NCBI GenBank assembly: GCA_001579985.1
Contig: LRSR01008919.1
Location: 1 to 39,720 of the forward strand
DNA length: 39,720 bases
Reading direction: 5' to 3'
Origin: Hypsibius dujardini
Lineage: Eukaryota > Tardigrada > Eutardigrada > Parachela > Hypsibiidae
Part shown: in pieces, positions 1-9,354 of the stretch
Layout: each line of letters begins with the position of its first letter
How positions within the stretch are numbered: the first letter of the stretch is position 1
Notes under the pieces: model-generated
Databases searched by the model: none
What the model was told of the DNA's origin: nothing
The model's input: the letters and a program-made list of their open reading frames with translations, nothing else
Position numbers and translations under genes: made by a program

Positions 1-3000
1 CGGATGTTTAAACTCGAAATTTAACTCTCTAATATCTGGGCTTCATGTGTGGGACATCATTTACGGTTTTTTTGCCGCCCAAAAACTGCATCCACGATCG
101 ACATCAGGAGCAAGTAGACATGTCATCAATAAAATATACTTTCATCTGAACAGTTGCATTCAGTGATTGAAATACAGTGAGCTATTTTAGGAATTAAGAA
201 ATACTGTATGACTCGAGTACCGTATGTATCAATGAGGAAGCAAACTTGGTAAACCACACCCGGCGGGTCATGCCTTTGACAACGAAAGAATACGCCCTCC
301 ATACAACGTCCTGCGCCCACCTAACCTCACAACGCATCGAAATTTAAATTCTTTTGCTCGTACAAAAACGTGAGTGATATTATTCTTAATTCTGTTCATA
401 CTGTATTTGAAACTTGGTATCTCATACTGGATTCAAATAATTAAAGCACTATTTACATACCTTAATTCAAGTAATTTAAAAATCAATAATTATAATTGAC
501 TCAGATCATAATGCTCCGCATTTGATTCAAATAATTAAAAATAAGTAATTGTACCTGACACCAAAAATCATTTTTAAACAATATATATCTTACTTGATTT
601 AAATATTTTTTAAATATGTATCTCATTTTGATCCAGATAATAAAAAATATTCCGCGAAAAGAAACTATTATCTCAAATTCGGCATTGAATCCAGGTCAAG
701 GGTTCGTGGCTTCAGGTCACAATCGCCATCCCAGAACGGTCGATATAATCCCACAATACAAAAATCCATGGGACATCGTATCCAGCTGCTAGTGCTAGCT
801 GCCGGTCAGTAACGTACACTTCTTTTTATTTCAAACAACATGGCGCATCGAGAGTGCAATTTCACCATCCGCGCCCATAAGGAACGATCAGCCAACTATT
901 CGTGCACCCAACATGCAGGGGGTGGTGGTAGTACAGTACTAAATTGTATAGAGGCTCGGACGAATCGTTGGCATTTGCCTGCAATGTCCTGACCGCTACA
1001 AAATGATTGCTTGCACCCGTACGGACCGACTGCCTGAAAGATGGATGGAAGGAGCATCACGAATCTACGATCGTGATGCAACACACACAAAATGCAAACC
1101 TTTCTTCTACGTTTTCAAGTGATATTTCAGCTCGTGTGGGTTCATCTTTATTTTGCAGTGATTGATGCTTTTGTGGTATTGTTTAATTTATTTTTTCTCT
1201 GCACATCGGAGTGACACATAGAGTATGTCCTAATTTATGACCGCCCACTTGTCCCTGTTACGCTTGCCACTGTCCTAAGCCTATAGCAATGTAAATGTCC
1301 ATAGGCTGAGATTCTCCCGTCTGCGAGAATCTGCTTATAATCAGGGAGAAGCTCCACTGCTACGCGCTCATTGGTCTGTCTAAAGTGCGCCCGCCCACCA
1401 TGCGTTGAGCAGAAATTGAATAGGCCGAGCGAGTTTGACCAAAGTCCACCTCAGCACGAAAATCACTTGCACTCTTTTCGCTGTCAGCAGCGTTTCTCTT
1501 TCGAGTTTCCCCACCCACCCACTCCAGAAACAAAGATTACACATAACTAGCATTCTAATTAATTGGTTGTCACGTAATATTCTGCAGTACCGCCCCTTTT
1601 CCCCTGGTCAAGAGTTTTGGGGCGTTTCCAAATGGTCTGTGTTCTCCAGTCATGTCAATGATGTTTAGTGTTTCTTTCTTTCTTACGAATTCATCTACAT
1701 ACAGGCTAATTAAGGGCGCTTTGCGCCAGCCCTTTGTTGCTTGGGAAGTTGAAATGTTTTCGGTGTCTACGACGCCCAAGGAGAATAAACATTTCTTAAT
1801 CCCAGACTGGCCCATCATTTATCAATATTTAATCTTATGCCATATCACGTGTATTCCGGCTGATAATCTGGTAAATAAAGTGAAGTACACTTTTCTAGCT
1901 GTACTCTGCTTTAACTATTCAAAATTAATTCAGAAGGTTCATGTCATCAAGGAAATATTGTTTTTGAGATCAGGAAGTGATTCTATGGTCCCCCGACGAA
2001 AGGGCAAAAGCCCACCGGTTCCATATATGATTACTAAAACACTTCTCCTGATGGTGCGGTCTTGGGCTTAGGCTGATGACAACGATCACACCGTTGACGG
2101 CGCTGCTTTCGGAGTATGATGACTCAGAGGGACATTTGGTCGGCACTTGTAAAAGAACAGGAGACAAAAAGGGGGAAAGGGAGGGGACTTATAGCCTAAG
2201 CCGCGGTCTTGCACTTGAATAATAATAGCACAAGACGTCTTTCGTACACACTCCTACAATCAGCCCAAGAAAAACTCATCGCGTGACTTCTGCTGTTCAA
2301 ATTGACCGGACACTCCACCCTAAATTTCACCGTTTCTGTACGACCAATCAGGACATGTAGTGTACACGTAATGCATAATCATACATTGTATTTCGAATCA
2401 AAACACAAGAGGCAAGCAAAAAAAAAATTTAAAAAAAAACAGGAATAAAAATTTGAACAATTCAAACCATGAGAAAAAGAATAAACTTCGGAACCGGGAA
2501 ATTTAAACATCATAGACATATAGAAAAACAAAGTTAATAACTAGAATTTAAAACGTTAACCTCAATACCCCGATCGAAACCCGGAATTCTGCATAACTTT
2601 TCATAACTTTGCATAACAAGTTTTTATTAAATCAAGTCAATTAAGGGTGATAGCAGCGGCAGAAAAAAGCACAGCCATGAACAGCTGCAAAAACACCTGA
2701 TAATTCGAATTCGGCTACTTTGGGTAGTTTCCCCGCGGTTAAGTCAGCAGTTGTTGCAGTCCTATACCAGGTAAACTGCCATTTGTTTTCGAAATCGCGA
2801 GATAAGCCAGTTTTTGGTGGGCCACTCGGTTTAATTACCTGCATCTTTTATTATCGAAGACATCCTATTGTCACACCTGTCGCACCACATCTCTCTCAAT
2901 GCGCAATAAGTCTACGTTGTGCAAGCAGAGTTTTTCTTGGGGCTGACTGTACACAGACGGAACTTGCCGCGCTTTAATAAAAAATTTCAGCTGAGTCTCT

Positions 3001-3099
3001 ACTGCATTACTTCATCTCCACTTTTTCTCGTACCACGCAAAAGTTTTAAGGGTCTCTAAATCCCCATCCTCGCGAATTATTTTCTCAAATCAGCTGTTC
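1..3099. other. Gene-poor stretch, no gene recognised
   Basis: No open frame here has family-like sequence, a usable signal peptide or convincing flanking splice sites. The first 650 bases are AT-rich and repeat a degenerate motif resembling GATTCAAATAATTAAA about five times (near 430, 465, 532, 593 and 640). Around 2420-2450 there is an A-rich run. Near 1280-1345 are two short stem-forming motifs. Distal control elements for the gene at 3168 could lie here, but I cannot point to one. Confidence 0.5.
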
Positions 3100-3106
3100 T
3101 ATAAAG
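3100..3106 (+). promoter_or_regulatory. Candidate TATA box of first small secreted protein gene
   Basis: TATAAAG lies 62 bases before the ATG at 3168. With the usual 25-30 base spacing this would put transcription start near 3130 and give a leader of under 40 bases. No equally clear box precedes the paralogue at 5562. This is motif evidence only. Confidence 0.4.
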
Positions 3107-3167
3107 CGACTCTGTGTACACTCTGTGTCTGTACTGTGTCAGGTGTGGAACAACCCGACCCTCTATA

Positions 3168-3437
3168 ATGAAGGTCAGTACTGCCATTTCGTTGGCTGTG
3201 CTGTTGATGGTATTGGGAGTCTGCACGAACCGAAACGTCGCGGTACATGCTGGAATACCCTACCGTATCTGCCAGACCGGATGTAACACGGCCTGGGTGG
3301 CCTGCTGCACGCTGGGAGGAGCTGTCGCGGGAACCTTCACCTTCAAGCTGTCCGCCGTGTCCGCTGCCATCCGCGGCTGCAGCAAGGCCCAGGGTGCTTG
3401 CATGTCCGCTTGTGCCGCCATGTCATCGCCGGCTTGA
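3168..3437 (+). CDS. Small secreted Cys/Gly/Ala-rich protein, copy 1
   Basis: Encodes 89 residues in one exon. The first 28 or so form a signal peptide (MKVSTAISLAVLLMVLG then a polar stretch ending VHAG). The mature part has a CQTGCN..W..CC motif at about 35-47, a Gly/Ala zipper-like centre (GGAVAGT), then C-x6-C-x3-C near the end (71, 78 and 82). The cysteines suggest disulfides outside the cell. The ATG was chosen because the signal peptide and the paralogue at 5562 both begin there; the frame is open further upstream without another ATG. Identity with copy 2 is highest in the signal peptide and around the cysteines. From memory, short secreted proteins of this CQ.GC..., GTVTAG..., C...GTCM.ACAA style occur across fungi and invertebrates with no established function. 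No function is assigned. Confidence 0.82.
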   Translation: MKVSTAISLAVLLMVLGVCTNRNVAVHAGIPYRICQTGCNTAWVACCTLGGAVAGTFTFKLSAVSAAIRGCSKAQGACMSACAAMSSPA

Positions 3438-5561
3438 ATTTGAGCGGAAATCCGGGCGGTGCCACAATTGCTGATCGTGAATGGACTAGAAAACAACTTA
3501 CTCTGAAATTGTATGTCTTTTATCATCTTTACCACATGTGCATATTGTTGTGCTGCGGCGCAGTTGTGGAATGATTTCGAAAAATACGGCATGAACTTTT
3601 GTTTACTCTCCGAGGACGGGGTCCTGGAATGGGTCGCTTGACTTTCCCGTACACTGGAATGGGCCACCCTGGAATCAGAACTTTCAGACAGTTTTTGACT
3701 ACCACCAAAGTCTTAAATGACAGAAAATAGTCGATAACTCCGATGAAACGCGTATCAGATATGAAGAAAAGTTGTGGAAACATGTTTAAAAAACTAAGTA
3801 ATTGGACGGTTGGAAAAAGCTCACTATAGAGGTCGCTGACTATGCAGTGACTCATCTGTTTTCGATTAATTTGCGACAGAGCGCCCCCTGCAACCCGGTG
3901 GCCCATTACAGGGTGAAGAAAGTCAATGGCCTATTCCGGAGCTCTTCTCTCATACCTATTAGAAGGCATGCACTTTTCAGTCGTATTAAATTTCTTTATC
4001 TGTGGTCGTTCTAATTTCATATCGCGTACGGTTTATTGCTTTGACCTTGTCAGAACTTTCGCTCACAGAGTAAAATACCATTGCGAAGTAGGATGGTTCA
4101 CATTTAGCACATACCTGGCTAACACTTGGACGGTCCTCGCGTACGCAGCGTCTGGCAGAATATTTTGGGACCCAGATGAAGATTAATTTGTCTATTAGAT
4201 TGTCAAAAAGACAAATTATTTCCACATCTTTTTGTCGACCTGATTTAAGCCTCTTTCATTTTCATTTTTACATTATGGTTGCGGGGTTCACCTATAAACA
4301 ACTTTCTTGGTTCGTTATGTGCTAACTGGAGATGCTTGAATATATCAAAACGATGTTTTAAATGGTCCATTTCTTTCCTTTCAGTAAATTTATTTAAATA
4401 AACTCTTCCGGTGAATATAATTTTTACTTGCTCTTTTTTCTTACTGCAGATTCGATTTCGAACATGTTATTTAAACAATTCTATTATGCACGTTACTTAT
4501 GAGTTATGACTGCACATAAACAAGGTTCTATTACGCGTTTAGGGGAAGGGTGAAAAACCAGGTTAAATTGATAGGAAAGGGGCATGCCGATTGCGTAAGC
4601 AGCACTTTTGATCTTACGGCCTTTTGAGACAGCGCAGAGAGAACTGTTCAAGCAAAAGAGTGTGCATTTTGGCTAATATTTGTGATAGATTTTGCGCTGA
4701 TCATTTGCATAGAGTATGATAAATATGTTCCTGGAGGAGTAAAAAAAATAGTATTTTATAATCAAAAATTTGAAAAATATCAGATCTAAACCTTTCTGGG
4801 GAATTGATATCTAAATCTGTATCGAATTAGCCGACTGGCTTCGTACGACCGTCCACACATTTTGTTACGCGCTCGCTGACTGGAATGTGCACATTGGGTG
4901 TATCGAAACTGCAGACGTTCCAAGCTGGAACTGCCAACTTGGAAGTGGAACTTTCAAGTTCACCCTAGGTGGTGGCACCGTCTACAGCAAAATTACAACA
5001 ACTCGATGACGCTATTGCTACGAAGCCAGTCGGCTGATTTGATGCAGATTAAGAGATTAATTTCCCAGAAAAGTATAGATCCTTATCAATTGGCCCAGGT
5101 AAAACAGCTCCTCACGGGCCTAGGGTTGTCCTATTCGTATGCAACCGGGCGTAATCTAAGGCGGTCCAGCATACAGATAGGCACAAAGCCAACGCGTAGC
5201 GCGTTGTTTGTTGTATACTCAGTAGGATATCCCTACGAAAGGGGCCATATTTTTTCTTTTTCATTTTCCACACGCACTTTGTGAGCAGTTGTGGTCTGCG
5301 CTTGTGTCCGGTCATCGCACCCGCTCTTGCTGGGTTTGGGTTTTTCCGTTAGCAGTTTCCCAGGGTTCCATCTTCGCTACTATTCTCTTGCTCGGCTCCA
5401 CTTCTCGCTCCCAATTTCTCACTCACTCTGGCTTCAGGTTCGTCGATTAAAATTTGGTCCGAAATTTTTCTTCCACCTTGAGTCATCTGTGTATTCTCTT
5501 CTTCCTACTTTGTATACTTCAAGATCGATCCATTCGTTTCCTTTCCTTCATTATCATCATT
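3438..5561. other. Spacer between the two small secreted protein genes
   Basis: No further gene is recognised. The longest open frame (4898-5284) opens with GTG, has no family resemblance and overlaps an inverted repeat (4829-5035), so I leave it out. The 5300-5560 stretch is pyrimidine-rich and is probably the leader and promoter of the gene at 5562, although no clear TATA box is visible. Confidence 0.45.
4829..5035. repeat. Inverted repeat with 17-bp perfect arms, possible MITE
   Basis: AGCCGACTGGCTTCGTA at 4829-4845 is repeated exactly as its reverse complement at 5019-5035, 173 bases apart. The interior has more dyads, including a near-palindrome around 4919-4941 (CCAAGCTGG...CCAACTTGG) and GAACTTTCAAGTTC at about 4949-4962. 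No flanking target-site duplication is obvious. The layout resembles a small foldback element; a chance dyad of 17 exact bases at this spacing is unlikely. Confidence 0.55.
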
Positions 5562-5849
5562 ATGAAGACCGGTACTGCCATCTTCCTCGCCGTGCTGCTG
5601 GTGCTGGCCACCATGGTCGGCCCGTCCGAGGGCGGGATCTCCGGGGCCTTCGCTTATCCGTTGTGCCAGACCGGATGCAATACCGCTTGGGTCGCCTGTC
5701 TGGCTGGTCTGGGAGTCGTGGCTGGAACCGTCACCGCCGTCACCGCCGGGACTGCTGCCCCTGCTGCCCTTGCTGCCGTCCTGGCGTGTAGCACCGCCCA
5801 AGGAATCTGCATGGCAGCCTGCGCCGCCATGTGTCTCTCCCCGTTCTGA
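5562..5849 (+). CDS. Small secreted Cys/Gly/Ala-rich protein, copy 2
   Basis: Encodes 95 residues in one exon. A hydrophobic signal peptide (MKTGTAIFLAVLLVLATMVG) is followed by CQTGCNTAWVAC at 35-46, a small-residue centre rich in Gly, Ala, Thr and Val (GVVAGTVTAVTAGTAAPAA), and C-x6-C-x3-C plus one more Cys near the C terminus. The CQTGCNTAWVAC block is nearly identical to copy 1. The Gly/Ala centre is hydrophobic enough that membrane association or packing through glycine-zipper contacts is possible, but this is inference. Coding GC is clearly higher than in the surrounding DNA, as expected for a selected gene. An AATAAA lies 202 bases after the stop. The first 20 codons match both arms of the hairpin at 6238-6294. 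Function unknown. Confidence 0.85.
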   Translation: MKTGTAIFLAVLLVLATMVGPSEGGISGAFAYPLCQTGCNTAWVACLAGLGVVAGTVTAVTAGTAAPAALAAVLACSTAQGICMAACAAMCLSPF

Positions 5850-6050
5850 AGGGTGTTGTCTGCGTGCGGGATATGGATCGACGCAGGATCGGCGGATAAT
5901 ATTAGTACTGTTCTATATGTACCAGTAAAGTTACTGGACATGTTAATATTTATTTTCAAAGAACAATTTCCCGCACTGATGTCTAGTAATTGTTTCACGA
6001 CTGTACTTCTTTCTCTGCAACTGTGACGCACAGTGCAATCAATAATTACT

Positions 6051-6056
6051 AATAAA
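6051..6056 (+). terminator. Polyadenylation signal of copy 2
   Basis: AATAAA sits about 200 bases beyond the stop at 5849, a normal distance for a short 3' untranslated region. A second AATAAA occurs near 6115. Confidence 0.5.
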
Positions 6057-6237
6057 CAAATTCCAATTACCTTGTCCTTTATCGTGGCCGTCAGGCCTGG
6101 ATCTTATTGATTGGAATAAATGTTTGTCCCTTTTTTCAGACGTGGTAATTCGTATGGTAAGGTCTGTGTGTGGAATCATCGTTTGAATGGCAGTGTGAAG
6201 TGTGCATTTCTTTCAGATTCCTATAGAAAATCAGTCG

Positions 6238-6294
6238 GGCAAGACCAGTACTGCCACGTGTATGGCCCATATAGATGGCAGTACCGGTCTTACC
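6238..6294. repeat. Hairpin made of sense and antisense signal-peptide sequence
   Basis: The left arm, 6238-6256 (GGCAAGACCAGTACTGCCA), pairs with the right arm, 6276-6294, at 17 of 19 positions. The 19-base loop contains the near-palindrome TATGGCCCATA. Bases 6273-6291 are an exact 19-base reverse complement of 5565-5583, the start of the copy 2 coding sequence just after its ATG. The left arm matches the same region in the sense direction at 15 of 16 bases, and copy 1 (3171-3186) at 14 of 16. The stem length is in the range of a small-RNA precursor, but transcription cannot be shown from sequence. It could instead be the remnant of an inverted duplication of the gene. Confidence 0.7.
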
Positions 6295-7483
6295 TGCGGT
6301 TTGTCTAAAATCAACGCATGGATGCTCATGATCGCACTTTAGCAACTGCATCGGAGAAGAGGGAAAATTTTTTGTAAAAGAATCTGACAGATAAACTATC
6401 TACACCGCATAAAGGTGTTGAAGCGTGTAGATGTTCGGGCCGTTTGATCCATCACCAGAATATTCCCGTACGTCCATCATCGATTGATTGCTTGATAGAC
6501 TGGCTTGACAAACTGCATTCCGCTGGATAGCAAATTTTCAAATAACAAGTAATACTACTAGATGTAGGCGAAAAATTTCACGTGTTGCGGATATACATAT
6601 GTAGAATCACATATTAGAAGACGGAAAAAAGGAAGACTGTTAATTAAAAAATGACTAACGCTAAGCTAAAAATGCTCCCTACTTGGGTTGCAGCAGGTGG
6701 TGCTGGCGTCGTTGGAAGGTCGCGAGCACGGCGGACTCGCTTGGGTTGGGTCGTCTCGATTTTATCTGAGTTGCTCTGGGCTGCTCGTCGAACTCGAGCG
6801 ATGTTACGCGGACTAACTTCGCTGGAATTGTCGGCGGGTATGTCACGCAGTTTCGGACGACTTCCTCCCGGGTCGAGCTGCTAGCTCCAGGTACGGAGAC
6901 TCTGGACAGCCAAAACGCAAACAATTGGCGAGAGATTATAGATATTTCATACAGATACTTCTTATTTACTTAATTATTTTTTATTTATTAGTTAGTTATT
7001 CTGTCTGACCGATTACGAACTTATTAGGGATTAATCGATTGAGTGAGCTATAGCTACACAGTGCTTTTGGTGTTTAAATTTACATATTAGAACACATTAG
7101 TTTTATATTGTTTGTATGTTTTAGCTAATATACTAAAACTTGTAATAATGGAATGATTCTAGACCAATTCAATTAAAATTCGTCCTTTTTTTAACACAAA
7201 CTCTCCGCTATATTCGTAATTTTCTTTTGAGTAGTATGAAACATATAATAAAATTACAAAACAGGCATTTAAAACATACAAAATATTGCCGTTTTTAGTT
7301 TAATATTATATTACTTAGACATATTAAAAACATTTGATTCAGGCCTGTTCTGATTTAGTTAAATATTATAATATGGCCGAAAAAAAGTTAAGTTAAAAAA
7401 GTTAAGTTAAGTTAGTTAAAAAAAACACTGCAGCAGTGCAATATGCATGCAAGATAAGACACCTAGGCACTCACGCGTAAAAA
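6295..7483. other. AT-rich spacer, no gene recognised
   Basis: Nothing coding is supported. The stretch from about 6950 to 7430 is strongly AT-rich. Near 7384-7420 there is a short run of AAGTT-type units. Confidence 0.5.
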
Positions 7484-8362
7484 GAAAATGTCCAATTTCG
7501 GCGAGAGCGTCAAGTGGAGGAAAAGGTAGTTCTTGGAGCCGTAGGACCAACTGATAAGGAATAAATGGTTGGCCAATTGTAGGACCGTGCGGCAGAAATA
7601 TATCACCGTCCAAGTAACCATCCACCCATCACGCTCCTGGAAAGCGGACCACAGTAAACTGGTAGGCACAGCAGCATAACAGGTGCTGAAATAAAATATA
7701 AATAAATAAAATAAAATGACTGCTCCGTTTCGGCTTCACATTTTCCAAAAAAAAAACCAAAGCTAAAACACTTTATACATCATACAAAGAATTTACATAA
7801 AACATATTTGTGGCAATGGACAGGATGATTATCGATATTCGTGTAACAAAATATACCAAAATATTGTGGGAGTGATGGCTGGTCCCAATTGCTAGATTAT
7901 TTTTCACGTGACTGAGAAGTAAAAATGGATGGCAAAACCTACAACTACAGATTGGGTTTTATATAGTTTTGTTAAAAATTTAATTTTCACATTGGATGAT
8001 GCACTAAACTGCAGTAAATATACATCAGATGCTGGTACCACACAGAGTCCGACGAGTAGGCAGAATCCCGCAAGGAAGCACAGTGCATTCAGCAGCACCA
8101 GAAAGACCTGGCTTCCGACCTTCAGATTCCTTTTCCAAGATCATCCAAGCACCGGCTATCACACCATAGAAGCCTCCGATCTGTGATATACGAAATACGA
8201 ATAGCGAATCAAATAAAAATGTCATACCAAAGAAAGGGTCATCACAGAGATGCAGGCCCATAACGCTCCGTTAAATGAGCAGCCATCTCTGTTGTTGGAC
8301 AACGGCTGCTGCAGAGGACATCCCACTTACCAAGGTGTAGAAGGCGATGTAGAAGCAGCACG
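7484..8362 (-). CDS. Unidentified multi-pass membrane protein, partial model
   Basis: Three exon-like pieces run on the minus strand. Piece 1 (8331-8362, acceptor and GTAAGT donor) reads CCFYIAFYTL. Piece 2 starts at 8180 after a CAG acceptor, joins in phase, and reads IGGFYGVIAGAWMILEKES. The next strongly hydrophobic segment (VFLVLLNALCFLAGFCLLVG, about 8050-8110) lies in a neighbouring frame with no intron-sized gap, so either a one-base error, a real frameshift or a missed splice separates them. Piece 3 (about 7484-7675) follows a CAG acceptor and reads WSAFQERDGWMVTWTVIYFC and on, ending at a GTGAGT donor, so the gene may continue downstream. The 5' exons were not found. Several membrane spans seem likely. 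The family was not recognised, and this may be a decayed gene. Confidence 0.4.
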
Positions 8363-9354
8363 CTTTCAGATAATGCATTCATGCACAATCATTTCCAGCA
8401 GACTGTGCGCAGTACCTTTGATTATCTCATATGGACGAAAGAGACATGTCCGTGGGAATAAAAAACGACTCTCTAGTGGCCAGTTAGACATGCTTGTTTA
8501 TGAAAGTGAAACGCGAAAGACCCCTGGTAAGAGCCAACCTTAAAGTTCTATCTCACAGGGCTTCTCGTGAACGAACTTGCACGATCATCGATCATCAGGT
8601 TTATTACCGCGGAAGTAAATATTAGAATCACACGCACCAGGAGCGTCCCTTGTGTTGTTCGATGTCAGGGAAGTTTCCAACGTAAAATACACACATGACA
8701 AAAACCGTGCGCTAACCGAGCTAAGCCATTTAATTCAGACTGTGAATATTTGCATTGAACGAGTTAAGTGCCTTAAATCGGATCTTGCTAGGTTTTTGCC
8801 ATTTATTAGACTCGATCCAGTTGGGACGTAAATATCTTCAAAGCCACATTTCTTATTCAACGGTGTATACTACCGCAATTCTGCATGGATAAATCAAACA
8901 GTTCTGTATGAAGAACTTAAATTTGAAATCGCAATTTTCATCAGCCGAATATTCTTCCAGGGATCGTGTGGGAGGAGCTGTACGGGCCACTCCCCCAAAA
9001 GTATAACCACATTCCATTTCCGTAAAATACACGTAGCTCCGCCCCTTGATCTCTGAAAAGACTTTCGCCAATGCCAATCGATTCCAAATTAAATTCTGAC
9101 TGGGAATGTGTCAAGAAAATTTTATTTCGATATAACACGGTGAGTTCCACTGTACGAGAAGCTTTCAGGGTAGACCAATGGGTGATAGGAATAAATCCGT
9201 CTCCTCGACCATTCTTAACAGCCCCTGTGGCATAGCTTCTCTCGCAACTTTAACGCCGAAATACGAACAATTAATTCATCTCAAAATAATCGCATCCGCT
9301 CGCTAAACCAATTCTAAATACTTCATAGAGCGAGATACACTTTGTATTCATATG
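8363..9354. other. Spacer with a dispersed-repeat copy
   Basis: No gene is supported, although 5' exons of the membrane protein at 7484-8362 may be hidden here. A segment at 9032-9125 resembles one at 29628-29719 (separate entry). Confidence 0.4.
9032..9125. repeat. Dispersed repeat, copy 1
   Basis: The segment begins CGTAGCTCCGCCCC and ends near CAAGAAAATT. A diverged copy with the same order of blocks (CGTAGCTCCGCCCC, CAATCGAT, TCAAGAAAATT) lies at 29628-29719 inside the peroxidase gene. Similarity is roughly 65-75 percent by eye over about 90 bases, with indels. Probably an old interspersed element. Confidence 0.5.

Noticed and set aside
1652-2071. 139-codon plus-strand open frame in the gene-poor start
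   Set aside because: Its composition looks random; no signal peptide, domain or splice context.
4898-5284. 128-codon plus-strand open frame
   Set aside because: It opens with GTG, overlaps an inverted repeat and shows no family resemblance.
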